From the NCBI GenBank assembly GCA_029268225.1, contig JAJUGJ010000017.1, positions 1-61,842 of the forward strand: a stretch of DNA of 61,842 nucleotides, written 5' to 3'. Below, piece after piece: positions 8,550 to 17,401 of the stretch. The translations under genes and the position numbers were made by a program. The notes under the pieces are model-generated. The model worked only from the letters and a program-made list of their open reading frames with translations, did no database searches and was not told the origin of the DNA. Every line of letters starts with the position of its first letter. Position 1 is the stretch's first letter. This stretch comes from Burkholderiales bacterium. GTDB lineage: Bacteria; Pseudomonadota; Gammaproteobacteria; Burkholderiales; Burkholderiaceae_C.

Positions 8550-9761
8550 TCAGTCCTGAAGAAACAGGGCCTGCAGGTCGCTGAGGAAGTCAAAGCCCTT
8601 GTCGGTGGGCCAGGCTCGGGCCAGGTCCCGCTGCAGCAGGCCTTTGGCCTCGGCCTCGGCCAGCGGCTGCTGGATGCTGGCCAGGGTCAGGCCAGTGCGC
8701 TCGGCAAAGCGCAGTAACTCAAAGCCGTCCTTCAGGCGCAGGGCGTTCATCATGAACTCGAACGCGCGCGATTTCAATGGCACCTCCTGCTCGTTGGAGC
8801 AGGCCAGGCCCTGCACGGCCTTGTCCACGTAGGCGGCCGGCTCGCGCCAGCGCACCTGGCGCACGATGCGGTCCGGGAAGCTGATCTTGCTGTGGGCGCC
8901 GGCGCCGATGCCCAGATAGTCCCCAAACTGCCAGTAGTTCAGGTTGTGCGCGCACTGGTGGCCCGGGCGGGCATAGGCCGACACCTCGTAGCGCTGCAGG
9001 CCAGCGGCCGTGGTGCGCGCGATCAGGTGGTCCAGCATGTCGAAGGCAGTGTCCTCGTCGGGCAGGCCGCTCGGGGGCTGGACAGCGAAGCGCGTGTTGG
9101 GCTCCAGCGTGAGGTGGTAGAGCGACAGGTGCGGCGGCTCGAAGGCCAGTGCCTGCTGGATGTCGGCTTCCAGGTCGGCTGGAGACTGGCCCGGCAAGGC
9201 GTACATCAGGTCGAGGTTGAAGGTCTCGAAGTTGCGCTGCGCTTCTTCGACGGCGGCGATGGCCTGGGCGCGGTTGTGCACCCGCCCCAACGCCTTCAGC
9301 TTGGCATCGTCAAAGCTCTGCACGCCAATCGACAGGCGGTTGACCCCGGCCTGGCGAAAGGCCTTGAAACGGTCGGTCTCGAAGGTGCCGGGATTGGCCT
9401 CCAGCGTGATTTCGGCGTCGGCTTCCAGCGGCAGGCGGGCGCGGATGTCGGACAGCAGGCGGTCGATGCTGTCGGGCGAGAACAGGCTGGGTGTGCCACC
9501 CCCAATGAAGACGGTGTGCACGCGGCGTCCCCAGATTTGGGGCAGGGCTGATTCGAGGTCCGCGCGCAGGGCGTCAAGGTAGCGGGCCTCGGTCTGGGCC
9601 GACAACTGGCCGGCACCAGCTGCCCCAGCGGTCAGCGCTGCACCGGGTTCGTGCGAGTTGAAGTCGCAATAGGGGCACTTGCGCAGGCACCAAGGCAGGT
9701 GCACGTACAGCGACAGCGGGGGCAGGGCGCTCAGGGCACCTGGACGTTGCAAAGTGATCAT
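8550..9761 (-). CDS. hemW: Radical SAM haem chaperone / coproporphyrinogen III oxidase-like protein HemW
   Basis: A 403-residue radical-SAM protein. The [4Fe-4S] motif CLRKCPYCDF (Cys-x3-Cys-x2-Cys) is near residue 25, followed by VFIGGGTPSLF and ITLEANPGT, which are standard for the HemN/HemW family. It lacks the longer HemN N-terminus and has the C-terminal winged region, so HemW (haem trafficking) is preferred over true anaerobic HemN. The frame runs further upstream, but ATG 9761 is chosen because it overlaps the rdgB stop by ATGA and yields the usual short N-terminus. It is translationally coupled to rdgB. Confidence 0.92.
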   Translation of the reverse strand: MITLQRPGALSALPPLSLYVHLPWCLRKCPYCDFNSHEPGAALTAGAAGAGQLSAQTEARYLDALRADLESALPQIWGRRVHTVFIGGGTPSLFSPDSIDRLLSDIRARLPLEADAEITLEANPGTFETDRFKAFRQAGVNRLSIGVQSFDDAKLKALGRVHNRAQAIAAVEEAQRNFETFNLDLMYALPGQSPADLEADIQQALAFEPPHLSLYHLTLEPNTRFAVQPPSGLPDEDTAFDMLDHLIARTTAAGLQRYEVSAYARPGHQCAHNLNYWQFGDYLGIGAGAHSKISFPDRIVRQVRWREPAAYVDKAVQGLACSNEQEVPLKSRAFEFMMNALRLKDGFELLRFAERTGLTLASIQQPLAEAEAKGLLQRDLARAWPTDKGFDFLSDLQALFLQD

Positions 9762-10432
9762 GCGGATTGCCAGGGCCAGCGAGCGCTCGAAGTACCGTCG
9801 GTACCCAGGCCCCAGCGGGCGGTGATGAGTTGCAGCAGCTGCTGACAAGCCAGTGCACGGTGACTGACGGCATTCTTGACCTCGGGGGCCAGTTGGGCGG
9901 CGCTGAGCTGGTGCTCGGGCAGCCACAGCAGCGGGTCGTAGCCGAAGCCATGCTCGCCTTGCGGGGCGTGCAACAACTGACCACACCAGTGGCCTTCCGC
10001 GATCAGGGGCTCGGGGTCTTCGGCGTGGCGCACCGCCACCAGCAGGCAGGTGAAGTGAGCCTGGCGGTCGGTGTGGGGAGCCATCTGTTCCAGCAGCCAG
10101 GCGTTGTTGGCCGGGTCGATGTGTTCGCGGCCCGCACCTTCGGCGACGCGTCCTGCGTCCACCGCGTAGCGGGCCGAGCGCACCCCCGGCGCACCACCCA
10201 AGGCGTTGACACACAGGCCAGAGTCGTCGGCGAGCGCCGGGCCGTCTCCCAGGCGGGCCGCATGGCGAGCCTTGGCCAAAGCATTTTCAACAAAGGTGAC
10301 GTGGGGCTCTTCGGCCTCGGGGATGCCGAGCGCGCCTTGCGTAACCAACTCCACCCCCAGGGGGGCGATCAGGGCCTGCAGTTCGCGCAGTTTCTTGGCG
10401 TTGTTGGACGCCAGGATCAGTTGTTTGCTCAT
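9758..10432 (-). CDS. rdgB: Non-canonical purine NTP pyrophosphatase (RdgB/HAM1)
   Basis: The enzyme hydrolyses dITP, ITP and XTP to the monophosphates, keeping deaminated purines out of DNA and RNA. The 224-residue protein shows LASNNAKKLRELQ at the N-terminus, the metal-binding ALADDSGLCVNAL (about residue 68), GFGYDPLLWLPE, and the nucleobase-contacting SHRALA near the C-terminus. It is slightly longer than the usual ~200 residues because of a Trp/Ser-rich C-terminal tail and a few internal residues. It lies downstream of the PP2C gene (gap of 71 bases) and overlaps hemW by ATGA. Confidence 0.95.
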   Translation of the reverse strand: MSKQLILASNNAKKLRELQALIAPLGVELVTQGALGIPEAEEPHVTFVENALAKARHAARLGDGPALADDSGLCVNALGGAPGVRSARYAVDAGRVAEGAGREHIDPANNAWLLEQMAPHTDRQAHFTCLLVAVRHAEDPEPLIAEGHWCGQLLHAPQGEHGFGYDPLLWLPEHQLSAAQLAPEVKNAVSHRALACQQLLQLITARWGLGTDGTSSARWPWQSA

Positions 10433-10503
10433 CGGGTGTCAGCAGCGTGGGTCAGGTCCCGACCGGGGCACCGGCCGCGCTGCTGGCGCGATGAGGTGTC
10501 CGA

Positions 10504-11439
10504 TCAGGGTTTGCGGGTGCCGTTGGCGGAGCGGCGGATGGCTTCGTTGATCTCTCGGATCGAACGTTCGATGGCCGCTTCGTCCAGGTCATCATCTTCG
10601 ACATTGTCGCCGGGACCGGCGCCTGCGCCGATGCTGGCCTGGATTGTGGACGCGAAGACCTCGTCACCTAGCTCATGGGTGGACACACTTGGCTTGTCTT
10701 CGTCAGTGGCCGACTCCCATTCCATCGCGATGATGGTGACGTTGTCGCACTTGGCGCCACCATTGCGCAGCGCCACCTCGACCAATTCCGGCACCGCCTC
10801 GTGGATGGGACTGGCGGACAGGTGGTCAGTGATGACCTCGTCATCGACCGTGCCCCACAGGCCGTCAGAGCACAGCAAGATGCGATCGCCCTCTTGCAGC
10901 AACAGCGGGCCCGAGGTGTCCACCACGGGCTTGCCTGGGCTGCCCAAACATGTGAACAGCACGTTGCGGTTGAAGCGATCGTTGTGCAGCGCGTTGTGAC
11001 CCAGGGTCTGCTGCAGCTCCGAATAGGAATGGTCGCGGGTGCGGGCGATCAGCTTGTTGCCACGCACGAAGTACAGCCGCGAGTCCCCACAGTGAGCCCA
11101 GTAGGCCATGTTGCCCTGCAGGATGCATGCGACCAGGGTGGTGCGCGGGTTGTCGATCAGGCCCTTCTCACTGGCGTAACGCAGCAACTGGTGGTGCCCG
11201 GCCATGATGGCGTCTTGCAGGAAGCGCAGCGGGTCGGCCAGCACAGGCTTGGCATCGCGCTGGAACATCGCGGCCATGGTCTGCAAGGCCAGCTGTGAAG
11301 CCACTTCGCCTTCCGGGTGACCGCCCATGCCGTCGGCCAGGGCAAACAGCCCGGCGTCGCGCGTGTAGCAGTAGCCCATGCGGTCTTCGTTCTTCTCACG
11401 GCCGCCCTTACGGCTGATCTGGTAGACGGAGAACCTCAT
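10504..11439 (-). CDS. PP2C-family Ser/Thr protein phosphatase
   Basis: A 311-residue cytoplasmic phosphatase. The Mn/Mg-binding PP2C motifs are complete: GREKNEDRMGYC, FALADGMGGHPEGEVAS (about residue 33), AHCGDSRLYFVR (about 115), ILLCSDGLWG (about 190) and CDNVTIIAMEW (about 235). The C-terminal ~60 residues are acidic and low-complexity. It follows the Ser/Thr kinase gene with an ATGA overlap, so the two form a writer/eraser pair acting on shared substrates, which is the standard inference for such operons. Targets cannot be read from the sequence. Confidence 0.93.
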   Translation of the reverse strand: MRFSVYQISRKGGREKNEDRMGYCYTRDAGLFALADGMGGHPEGEVASQLALQTMAAMFQRDAKPVLADPLRFLQDAIMAGHHQLLRYASEKGLIDNPRTTLVACILQGNMAYWAHCGDSRLYFVRGNKLIARTRDHSYSELQQTLGHNALHNDRFNRNVLFTCLGSPGKPVVDTSGPLLLQEGDRILLCSDGLWGTVDDEVITDHLSASPIHEAVPELVEVALRNGGAKCDNVTIIAMEWESATDEDKPSVSTHELGDEVFASTIQASIGAGAGPGDNVEDDDLDEAAIERSIREINEAIRRSANGTRKP

Positions 11440-12404
11440 GTCTTGGCACCGGTTTTCAGGTTTTCAAGTTGCAGCTTGACCCGCTCGGCGAAGGTGAGCT
11501 TGGAGTAGCGTCGCTCGGTTTCGCGTGCCAATTCTTTTTGCAGGGCAAAGACGCTCTGGGGGCGGGCCAGCGGGTCCAGCGACATGCACCACTCGGTTAC
11601 CTCGATGAGGTTGTCCGAGTACACATTGCGCAGTCGCGACAGGGACAGGCCCAGGCGGTCTTTCTCGATGCGCTGCGGGGCATCGTTGGGCGGATAGCCC
11701 TGCATGCAGGCGTAGATGCAGGCGCCGATGGCGTAGATGTCGGTCCACGGGCCCAGGGAGCCATCGCGGCGGTACATCTCGGGTGCAGCAAAGCCGGGCG
11801 TGTACATCGGGCGGATGAAGTTGCCTTCCTTGCTCAGCACCTCGCGCGCCGCACCAAAGTCCAGCAGCACCGCCTTGTTGTCGTTGGTGATGAAAATGTT
11901 GGCGGGCTTGATGTCCAGGTGCAGCATCTTGTACTGGTGGACGATGCGCAAGCCGCGCAGGATCTCGTCGAACAGCGAACGGATGGTGGACTCGCGGAAC
12001 ACCTTGTCGCGCTTGAGTTCGCGCGCCGTGACGATGAAATCCTGCAAAGTGTCACCTTGCAGATAGTTCATCACCATGTAAACGGTTTCGTTCTCGCGGA
12101 AGAAGTTGTAGACCGACACCACGCTGGGGTGGGCGATCTGGGCCAGCGAGCGACCTTCTTCAAAGAAACTTTTCAGACCCAGACGGTACAGGGGCTGCTT
12201 GTCGGGCTTGACGCGGGGAATCAACTCACCGGCCGAGCGCTCTGCCAGCGAAGCAGGCAAGTATTCCTTGAGCGCCACCAGCCTTTTGTCCGGGTCCTCA
12301 GCGAGGTAAACCACGCCAAAACCGCCCGCAGCGAGCTTCTTGACAATCTGGTAGCCGCCCACGACGGTGCCCGGGGGCAACGGGGCAGGTTTCGGCTTTG
12401 ACAT
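11436..12404 (-). CDS. Bacterial Ser/Thr protein kinase (Hanks type)
   Basis: A 322-residue soluble kinase with no transmembrane segment or sensor domain. The Gly-rich loop AAGGFGVVY (about residue 25), catalytic Lys46 in VALKEYLP, the catalytic loop HLDIKPANIF (HLD where eukaryotes have HRD) and DFGAAR are all present. A YTPGFAAPE activation-segment end follows. ATG 12404 is chosen over an upstream in-frame start because the protein then opens with MSKPKPAPLPPGTVVGGYQI, directly before the kinase fold. It is translationally coupled to the PP2C gene and divergent from yicC with only 32 bases between. Confidence 0.93.
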   Translation of the reverse strand: MSKPKPAPLPPGTVVGGYQIVKKLAAGGFGVVYLAEDPDKRLVALKEYLPASLAERSAGELIPRVKPDKQPLYRLGLKSFFEEGRSLAQIAHPSVVSVYNFFRENETVYMVMNYLQGDTLQDFIVTARELKRDKVFRESTIRSLFDEILRGLRIVHQYKMLHLDIKPANIFITNDNKAVLLDFGAAREVLSKEGNFIRPMYTPGFAAPEMYRRDGSLGPWTDIYAIGACIYACMQGYPPNDAPQRIEKDRLGLSLSRLRNVYSDNLIEVTEWCMSLDPLARPQSVFALQKELARETERRYSKLTFAERVKLQLENLKTGAKT

Positions 12405-12436
12405 AATCGAGTTTTGTCGTCTGGTGTCAAGTAACC

Positions 12437-13375
12437 ATGTCAGTCTACTCCATGACCGGCTTTGCAAGCGCGGTGTCGTCGGCTCCCGACCACGTCAGTG
12501 AAAACACCGACGAGGGCGATGCGCCAATTGCGTCACGCAAACATGCCACAGGGGCGGTGGGGGCCGAACTGCGTTCGGTCAACAGCCGTTTTCTCGACCT
12601 GAGTTTCAAATTGGCCGACGAGTTTCGCGGCCTGGAGCCAGCCCTGCGCGAAATGCTGACGGCCTCGTTCAAACGCGGCAAGATCGAATTTCGTTTGCAA
12701 CCCCAGCGTGCCGCCGATGCGGGTTGGCCGCAGCCTCAGACCGAGCAGCTGCACACCCTGGCGCGCCTAGAGGGTACGGTGCAGAACTGGCTGCCCAAGG
12801 CGGCCCCGCTGTCGGTCAACGAGGTGTTGACCTGGTGCCGGGCGGCCGCGCCCACGGTGCGCCTTGAAGAGGCCGCCCTGGAGGCTGCACGCCAGTGCGT
12901 GGAGGCTTTGAAAGAGGCCCGCGAGCGCGAGGGCGCCCGCCTGGTGGCCGTGCTGCAAGACAAGCTCAAGGGCCTCAAAGCCCTGGCCGAACAGGCTGTG
13001 CCTCTGGTGCCGCAGGCGGTGCAACGTCAGCAAGAGCGTTTTGTACAGAAGTATCAGGATGCCCTGCAGGCCGTGGGTGGTGCCGTGACGCCCGAGGCGG
13101 CCCAGGAGCGCGCGCTCAGCGAGGCCGCCGCCTACGCCTTGCGCATCGACGTGGACGAGGAAGTGCAGCGCCTGCGCGCCCACCTCGACGAGATTGGCCG
13201 CCTGCTCAAAAAGGGTGGCGAAGTGGGTAAACGCCTGGATTTTCTGATTCAGGAGTTACACCGCGAAGCAAATACCCTTGGCTCCAAAGCCGCGGCCTTG
13301 GAATTGACCCAGATTTCGGTGGACATGAAAGTGCTCATCGAACAAATGCGTGAACAAGTGCAAAACATCGAATGA
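12437..13375 (+). CDS. yicC: YicC family endoribonuclease
   Basis: A 312-residue protein with the YicC N-terminal signature [10 protein letters not shown] and [16 protein letters not shown], and the C-terminal DUF1732 region ending [22 protein letters not shown]. Homologues are Mg-dependent endoribonucleases that affect RNA decay and stationary-phase survival. An unusual ~25-residue hydrophilic insertion (residues about 12-38) separates the MTGFA motif from the first conserved strand. The stop overlaps the gmk start by ATGA. The yicC-gmk-rpoZ-spoT order is conserved in Burkholderiales. Confidence 0.93.
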   Translation: MSVYSMTGFASAVSSAPDHVSENTDEGDAPIASRKHATGAVGAELRSVNSRFLDLSFKLADEFRGLEPALREMLTASFKRGKIEFRLQPQRAADAGWPQPQTEQLHTLARLEGTVQNWLPKAAPLSVNEVLTWCRAAAPTVRLEEAALEAARQCVEALKEAREREGARLVAVLQDKLKGLKALAEQAVPLVPQAVQRQQERFVQKYQDALQAVGGAVTPEAAQERALSEAAAYALRIDVDEEVQRLRAHLDEIGRLLKKGGEVGKRLDFLIQELHREANTLGSKAAALELTQISVDMKVLIEQMREQVQNIE

Positions 13376-14040
13376 CCACCGCTCAAATTCCCCCCTCCAC
13401 GTCGCCCGCCGTAGCCGAGGCCGACTATCCCGGCAACCTGTATGTGGTGTCGGCCCCCAGCGGCACGGGCAAATCCAGCCTGGTCAACGCCTTGCTGGAG
13501 GTCGATTCGCGCCTGCAGGTGTCGGTGTCGCACACCACCCGGGCCCCGCGCGGTCAGGAACAGCACGGTCGTGAGTACTGGTTCACCTCGAAAGAGGAGT
13601 TCCAGGCCATGATCGAGCGCGGTGAGTTCTTCGAGCACGCTCACGTGCACGGCAACCACTACGGCACCTCTCGCAAGGCCATCGAAGACCGTATCCAGAG
13701 CGGCGAGGACATCGTGCTGGAGATCGACTGGCAGGGCGCGCTGCAGATCAAGCGCATCTTCCCCAACGCCATCCTCATCTTCATCATGCCGCCCAGCTAC
13801 GAGGAGTTGCTGCAGCGCCTGAACCGCCGTGGCGAGGATGCTCCCGAGGTGATCGAGACCCGCATGGCCAACGCCCGCATCGAGGTCGCGCAGGCGCAGT
13901 ATTTCGACTTTGTGGTGATCAATGCCCTGTTCGAGTCGGCTTTGTTCGATTTGAAGTCCATTGTTCACGCACAGCGGTTAAAATACTCAGCTCAGCGTCG
14001 GAACAAGTCCAGTGTGTTTCGTGCGCTCAATTTGATCTGA
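13372..14040 (+). CDS. gmk: Guanylate kinase
   Basis: It phosphorylates GMP to GDP. The 222-residue protein has the P-loop [11 protein letters not shown] (about residue 28), the GMP-binding [19 protein letters not shown] and [24 protein letters not shown], and the lid [13 protein letters not shown]. About 18 non-conserved residues precede the core. It is coupled to yicC by overlap. An AT-rich TTAAAATAC segment near its 3' end (13978-13986) may be the -10 of an internal rpoZ promoter. Confidence 0.96.
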   Translation: MTTAQIPPSTSPAVAEADYPGNLYVVSAPSGTGKSSLVNALLEVDSRLQVSVSHTTRAPRGQEQHGREYWFTSKEEFQAMIERGEFFEHAHVHGNHYGTSRKAIEDRIQSGEDIVLEIDWQGALQIKRIFPNAILIFIMPPSYEELLQRLNRRGEDAPEVIETRMANARIEVAQAQYFDFVVINALFESALFDLKSIVHAQRLKYSAQRRNKSSVFRALNLI

Positions 14041-14070
14041 GTCTGATTCAGACCTTACCGGAGCACCCAC

Positions 14071-14274
14071 ATGGCCCGCATCACCGTTGAAGATTGCCTG
14101 CAAAAGATCCCGAACCGATTCCAGCTGGTGCTGTGCGCAACTTACCGTGCCCGCATGCTGAGCCAGGGGCACACCCCCAAGATCGAGTCGCGCAACAAGC
14201 CCAGCGTGACCGCTTTGCGCGAGATCGCCGCCGGCCAGGTGGGGACCGAAATGCTGCGCAAGGTGCCGACCTGA
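14071..14274 (+). CDS. rpoZ: RNA polymerase omega subunit
   Basis: This 67-residue omega subunit supports assembly of the beta-prime subunit and forms one ppGpp site on RNA polymerase. [27 protein letters not shown] and [14 protein letters not shown] are diagnostic. It lies between gmk and spoT, whose product makes the ppGpp that acts through omega. A terminator separates it from spoT. Confidence 0.96.
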   Translation: MARITVEDCLQKIPNRFQLVLCATYRARMLSQGHTPKIESRNKPSVTALREIAAGQVGTEMLRKVPT

Positions 14275-14320
14275 TCGCACGCTGACCCTTTGGCGCATGC
14301 GCCAGGGCGTGTCCACCCGA

Positions 14321-14349
14321 AAAGGCCCGGCGCAAGCGCGGGCCTTTTT
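14321..14349 (+). terminator. Rho-independent terminator after rpoZ
   Basis: AAAGGCCCG (14321-14329) pairs with CGGGCCTTT (14339-14347), with further GC pairing inside, followed by a T-run. Confidence 0.9.
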
Positions 14350-14409
14350 CTATTTGTCCAATAGACATCGCCCGCTCAAGGGTGCCCGTATCCGCGCTAA
14401 AGTCTGAGG

Positions 14410-16611
14410 ATGACCCCGGCCACCGACGCAGCCGCCGCCTCCTTTGCGGCCCTGACCCACAAGCTCGACTACCTTGACGAGGCGGACATCCGCCGCGTGC
14501 GCGAGGCCTACCGCTTCGCAGATGAGGCGCACCTGGGTCAGTTTCGTGCCAGTGGCGAGCCCTATATCACGCACCCGATCGCAGTGGCCGGTTTGTGCGC
14601 CGACATGAAGCTCGACGCGCAGGCCATCATGGCGGCGCTGATGCACGACGCCATGGAGGACTGTGGGGTCACCAAGATCGAGCTGATTGAGCGGTTTGGT
14701 GCGCCCACGGCCGAGATCGTCGACGGCCTGACCAAACTCGACAAACTGCACTTCTCGACGAAGGAGGAGTCGCAGGCCGAGTCCTTCCGAAAGATGTTGT
14801 TGGCGATGGCGCGCGATGTGCGCGTCATCCTGATCAAGCTGGCCGACCGCCTGCACAACATGCGCACGATGGATGCGATGGCCGCGCACAAGCGTGCCCG
14901 CATCGCCCGCGAGACGCTGGACATCTATGTGCCCATTGCGCACCGTCTGGGCCTGAACCAGACCTACCGTGAGCTGCAGGAGCTGTCTTTCCAGTACATC
15001 AACCCGTGGCGCCATGCCGTGCTGTCGAAAGCGGTGAAGCGCACGCGTGGCAACCGTCGCAATCTGGTGGATCGCATCCAGAGCGAGGTGCAGGACGCCT
15101 TCCGCGAAGCCGGCATGCACATCGAGGTGTACGGTCGCGAAAAGACGATTTTCTCGATCTACAACAAGATGATCGAAAAGGGACTGAGCTTCGCGCAGGT
15201 CAGCGACATCTTTGGCTTTCGCATCGTCACGCACGAGCTGCTGGACTGCTACAAGGCCCTGGGCGTGCTGCACCAGCTCTACAAGCCTCTGCCGGGGCGC
15301 TTCAAGGACTACATCGCCATCCCCAAGCCCAACGGCTACCAGTCGCTGCACACGACGCTGGTGAACCCGGTGGGCACAGCGGTCGAGTTCCAGATTCGCT
15401 CGCAGATGATGCACGACGTGGCCGAGAAGGGCATTGCCGCGCACTGGATGTACAAGGAGCAGGCCGAAGCCAGCGATGCCAACCCGCAGCAGGCTGCGGT
15501 GTGGCTGCAGTCGCTGATCGACATCCAGCACGAAACCCGTGATTCGGCAGAGTTCCTGGAGCATCTGAAGATCGACCTCTTCCCTGAGTCGGTCTATGTG
15601 CTGACGCCCAAGTCGCGCATCGTGGCGCTGCCCAAGGGGGCGACGCCGGTGGACTTTGCTTACGCCATTCACTCCGGGGTGGGCGACAAGTGTGCCTCGG
15701 CCAAGGTCAACGGCGAGCCGGTGGCACTGCGCACCGAGCTGCGCAGTGGGGATGTGGTCGAGATCGTCACGGCGGCAGGCGCGAAGCCCAACCCGGCGTG
15801 GCTGACCTTTGTGCGCACGGGGCGCGCGCGCTCCAAGATCCGCGCCTACCTGAAGAACATGGAGGCGGAGGAGTCACTGGCCTTGGGCACCAAGTTGCTG
15901 ACGCAGGCCTTGCGCGCAGAAGGCCTCAAGATGCCGCCGGGTGACGAACACAGTGAAGGTGCCTCCGGCGCCTTGTGGCAGGAGTTGATTCGCTTGGGCG
16001 GAAACCGCAGCCGTGACGAACTGCTGATCGACATTGGTTTGGGGCGCAAGGTGGCGAGCATGGCGGCCAAGCGTCTGGCTCATTTGATGGCCGAATCTGG
16101 ACAGCGTCCGGACGCCTTGACACTGACGCTCGGTCGTTTTGCCGATGAGGCTCCCACGCACAGCTCAGTGGTGATTGACGGCAGCGAGGGGGCCACGGTG
16201 CGCTTGGCCCCGTGTTGTTGCCCGGTGCCGGGCGATCGCATCAAGGGTTATCTGGGGCGCGGCGAAGGCTTGGTGGTCCACACCCAGACCTGCGCGGTGG
16301 GTCGCCGCTTGTTCGAGCGCGATGGCGAGCGCTGGATCGAGGTGAACTGGTCTGACGAACCGACGCGGATGTTCGAAACCGTGCTGAAAGTTTTGGTGGC
16401 CAACGGCAAGGGTGTGCTGGCCCAGGTGGCTGGCGCCATCAGCCATGCGGAAACCGACATCACCCACATTGAGATGGGCAATGAGCGCCTTGGTGAGACC
16501 GCAGAGCTGAAGCTGACGCTGGAGGTGCGCGACACCGACCACCTGGCCGAAGTTATTCGCTCACTCAAGCGCTGCCCCGTGGTGCTCAATGCCGAGCGCC
16601 TGAGCGCCTGA
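14410..16611 (+). CDS. spoT: Bifunctional (p)ppGpp synthetase / hydrolase
   Basis: A 733-residue RelA/SpoT homologue that makes and degrades (p)ppGpp. The N-terminal HD hydrolase is intact (HPIAVAGLCADM, the metal-binding pair in LMHDAMEDCG, LADRLHNMRTM). The synthetase domain follows (YGREKTIFSIYNKM, FGFRIV, IAIPKPNGYQSLHTT). Then come TGS (VYVLTPKSRIVALPKGATPVDFAY), a zinc-finger/helical region with CCCPVPGD, and a C-terminal ACT domain (VLKVLVANGKGVLAQVAG). The intact hydrolase and rpoZ neighbourhood indicate SpoT rather than RelA. It starts 60 bases after the rpoZ terminator and is convergent with greB. Confidence 0.96.
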   Translation: MTPATDAAAASFAALTHKLDYLDEADIRRVREAYRFADEAHLGQFRASGEPYITHPIAVAGLCADMKLDAQAIMAALMHDAMEDCGVTKIELIERFGAPTAEIVDGLTKLDKLHFSTKEESQAESFRKMLLAMARDVRVILIKLADRLHNMRTMDAMAAHKRARIARETLDIYVPIAHRLGLNQTYRELQELSFQYINPWRHAVLSKAVKRTRGNRRNLVDRIQSEVQDAFREAGMHIEVYGREKTIFSIYNKMIEKGLSFAQVSDIFGFRIVTHELLDCYKALGVLHQLYKPLPGRFKDYIAIPKPNGYQSLHTTLVNPVGTAVEFQIRSQMMHDVAEKGIAAHWMYKEQAEASDANPQQAAVWLQSLIDIQHETRDSAEFLEHLKIDLFPESVYVLTPKSRIVALPKGATPVDFAYAIHSGVGDKCASAKVNGEPVALRTELRSGDVVEIVTAAGAKPNPAWLTFVRTGRARSKIRAYLKNMEAEESLALGTKLLTQALRAEGLKMPPGDEHSEGASGALWQELIRLGGNRSRDELLIDIGLGRKVASMAAKRLAHLMAESGQRPDALTLTLGRFADEAPTHSSVVIDGSEGATVRLAPCCCPVPGDRIKGYLGRGEGLVVHTQTCAVGRRLFERDGERWIEVNWSDEPTRMFETVLKVLVANGKGVLAQVAGAISHAETDITHIEMGNERLGETAELKLTLEVRDTDHLAEVIRSLKRCPVVLNAERLSA

Positions 16612-16667
16612 GCGCGCCATCGGCGCTCCGCGCGAGGAGGCAGGCCTCAGGTGCGCGCAGCACCGCT

Positions 16668-17231
16668 TCAGTGCGCCGTTTCGGGGGCAGGGTAGCGGAC
16701 CTCCAGGATTTCCAGTCGCTCCAGTCCGCCAGGGGTCATCAACTGCACTTCGTCGCCCACACGTGACTTGAGCAGTGCCCTGGCGATTGGGGAGATCCAG
16801 CTGACCTCACCTTGCAGGTTGTCCACTTCATCGATGCCCTTGATGGTGATGGTGCGCTCCACCCCGGCCTGGTTTTCATAGGTCACGGTGGCCCCGAAGA
16901 ACACTTGATCGTTGCCGTGGTGCAAGCTGGGATCTGCCACCTCGGCGATGTCGAGGCGTTTGGTCAAGAAGCGGATGCGCCGGTCGATCTCGCGCAGGCG
17001 CTTCTTGCCGTAGAGGTAGTCTCCGTTCTCGGAGCGGTCGCCATTGGAGGCTGCCCAATGCACGATTTCGACGATTTTCGGGCGCTCGTTGTCGATCAGG
17101 TGCAGCAACTCTGCGCGCAGACGTTGGTAGCCCTGTGGGGTGATGTAGTTCCTGCTGCCCGACGGCAACGGTGGCGGGGACAGGTCATCGTCCTCGTCGC
17201 TGTCGGTTTCCTTGGTGAACGCTTTGCTCAT
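16668..17231 (-). CDS. greB: Transcription elongation factor GreB
   Basis: GreB inserts its coiled coil into the RNA polymerase secondary channel and rescues backtracked complexes by transcript cleavage. The 187-residue protein has YITPQGYQRLRAELLHL, the coiled-coil tip with the catalytic acidic pair (SNGDRSENGDYLYGKKRLRE), and a C-terminal FKBP-like domain (SPIARALLKSRVGDEV). The acidic/proline-rich ~25-residue N-terminus is extra. It is more GreB- than GreA-like, with YLYGKKRLREIDRRIRFL in the coiled coil. Confidence 0.93.
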   Translation of the reverse strand: MSKAFTKETDSDEDDDLSPPPLPSGSRNYITPQGYQRLRAELLHLIDNERPKIVEIVHWAASNGDRSENGDYLYGKKRLREIDRRIRFLTKRLDIAEVADPSLHHGNDQVFFGATVTYENQAGVERTITIKGIDEVDNLQGEVSWISPIARALLKSRVGDEVQLMTPGGLERLEILEVRYPAPETAH

Positions 17232-17401
17232 ACGGCGATTGTGCCCAATGCGCAGGCCTTCAAAAGTGTCACTTGTTCACACCGCACATGCCTTCATGCT
17301 GGCGCATGCTGGCTTCACTGAGCACAATATCCAAAAAATGAAAAAGTGCGCCCCCAATGACGTCGGCAGGCGAGGCGGGGCGACTCAGAAAGGTCAAGAG
17401 A

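Noticed and set aside
9762..10214. In-frame upstream extension of hemW across rdgB
   Set aside because: It would overlap rdgB in another frame; the ATGA coupling at 9758-9761 gives the normal HemW N-terminus.
14350..15672. 440-codon open frame antisense to spoT
   Set aside because: It mirrors spoT codons and has no recognisable domain.
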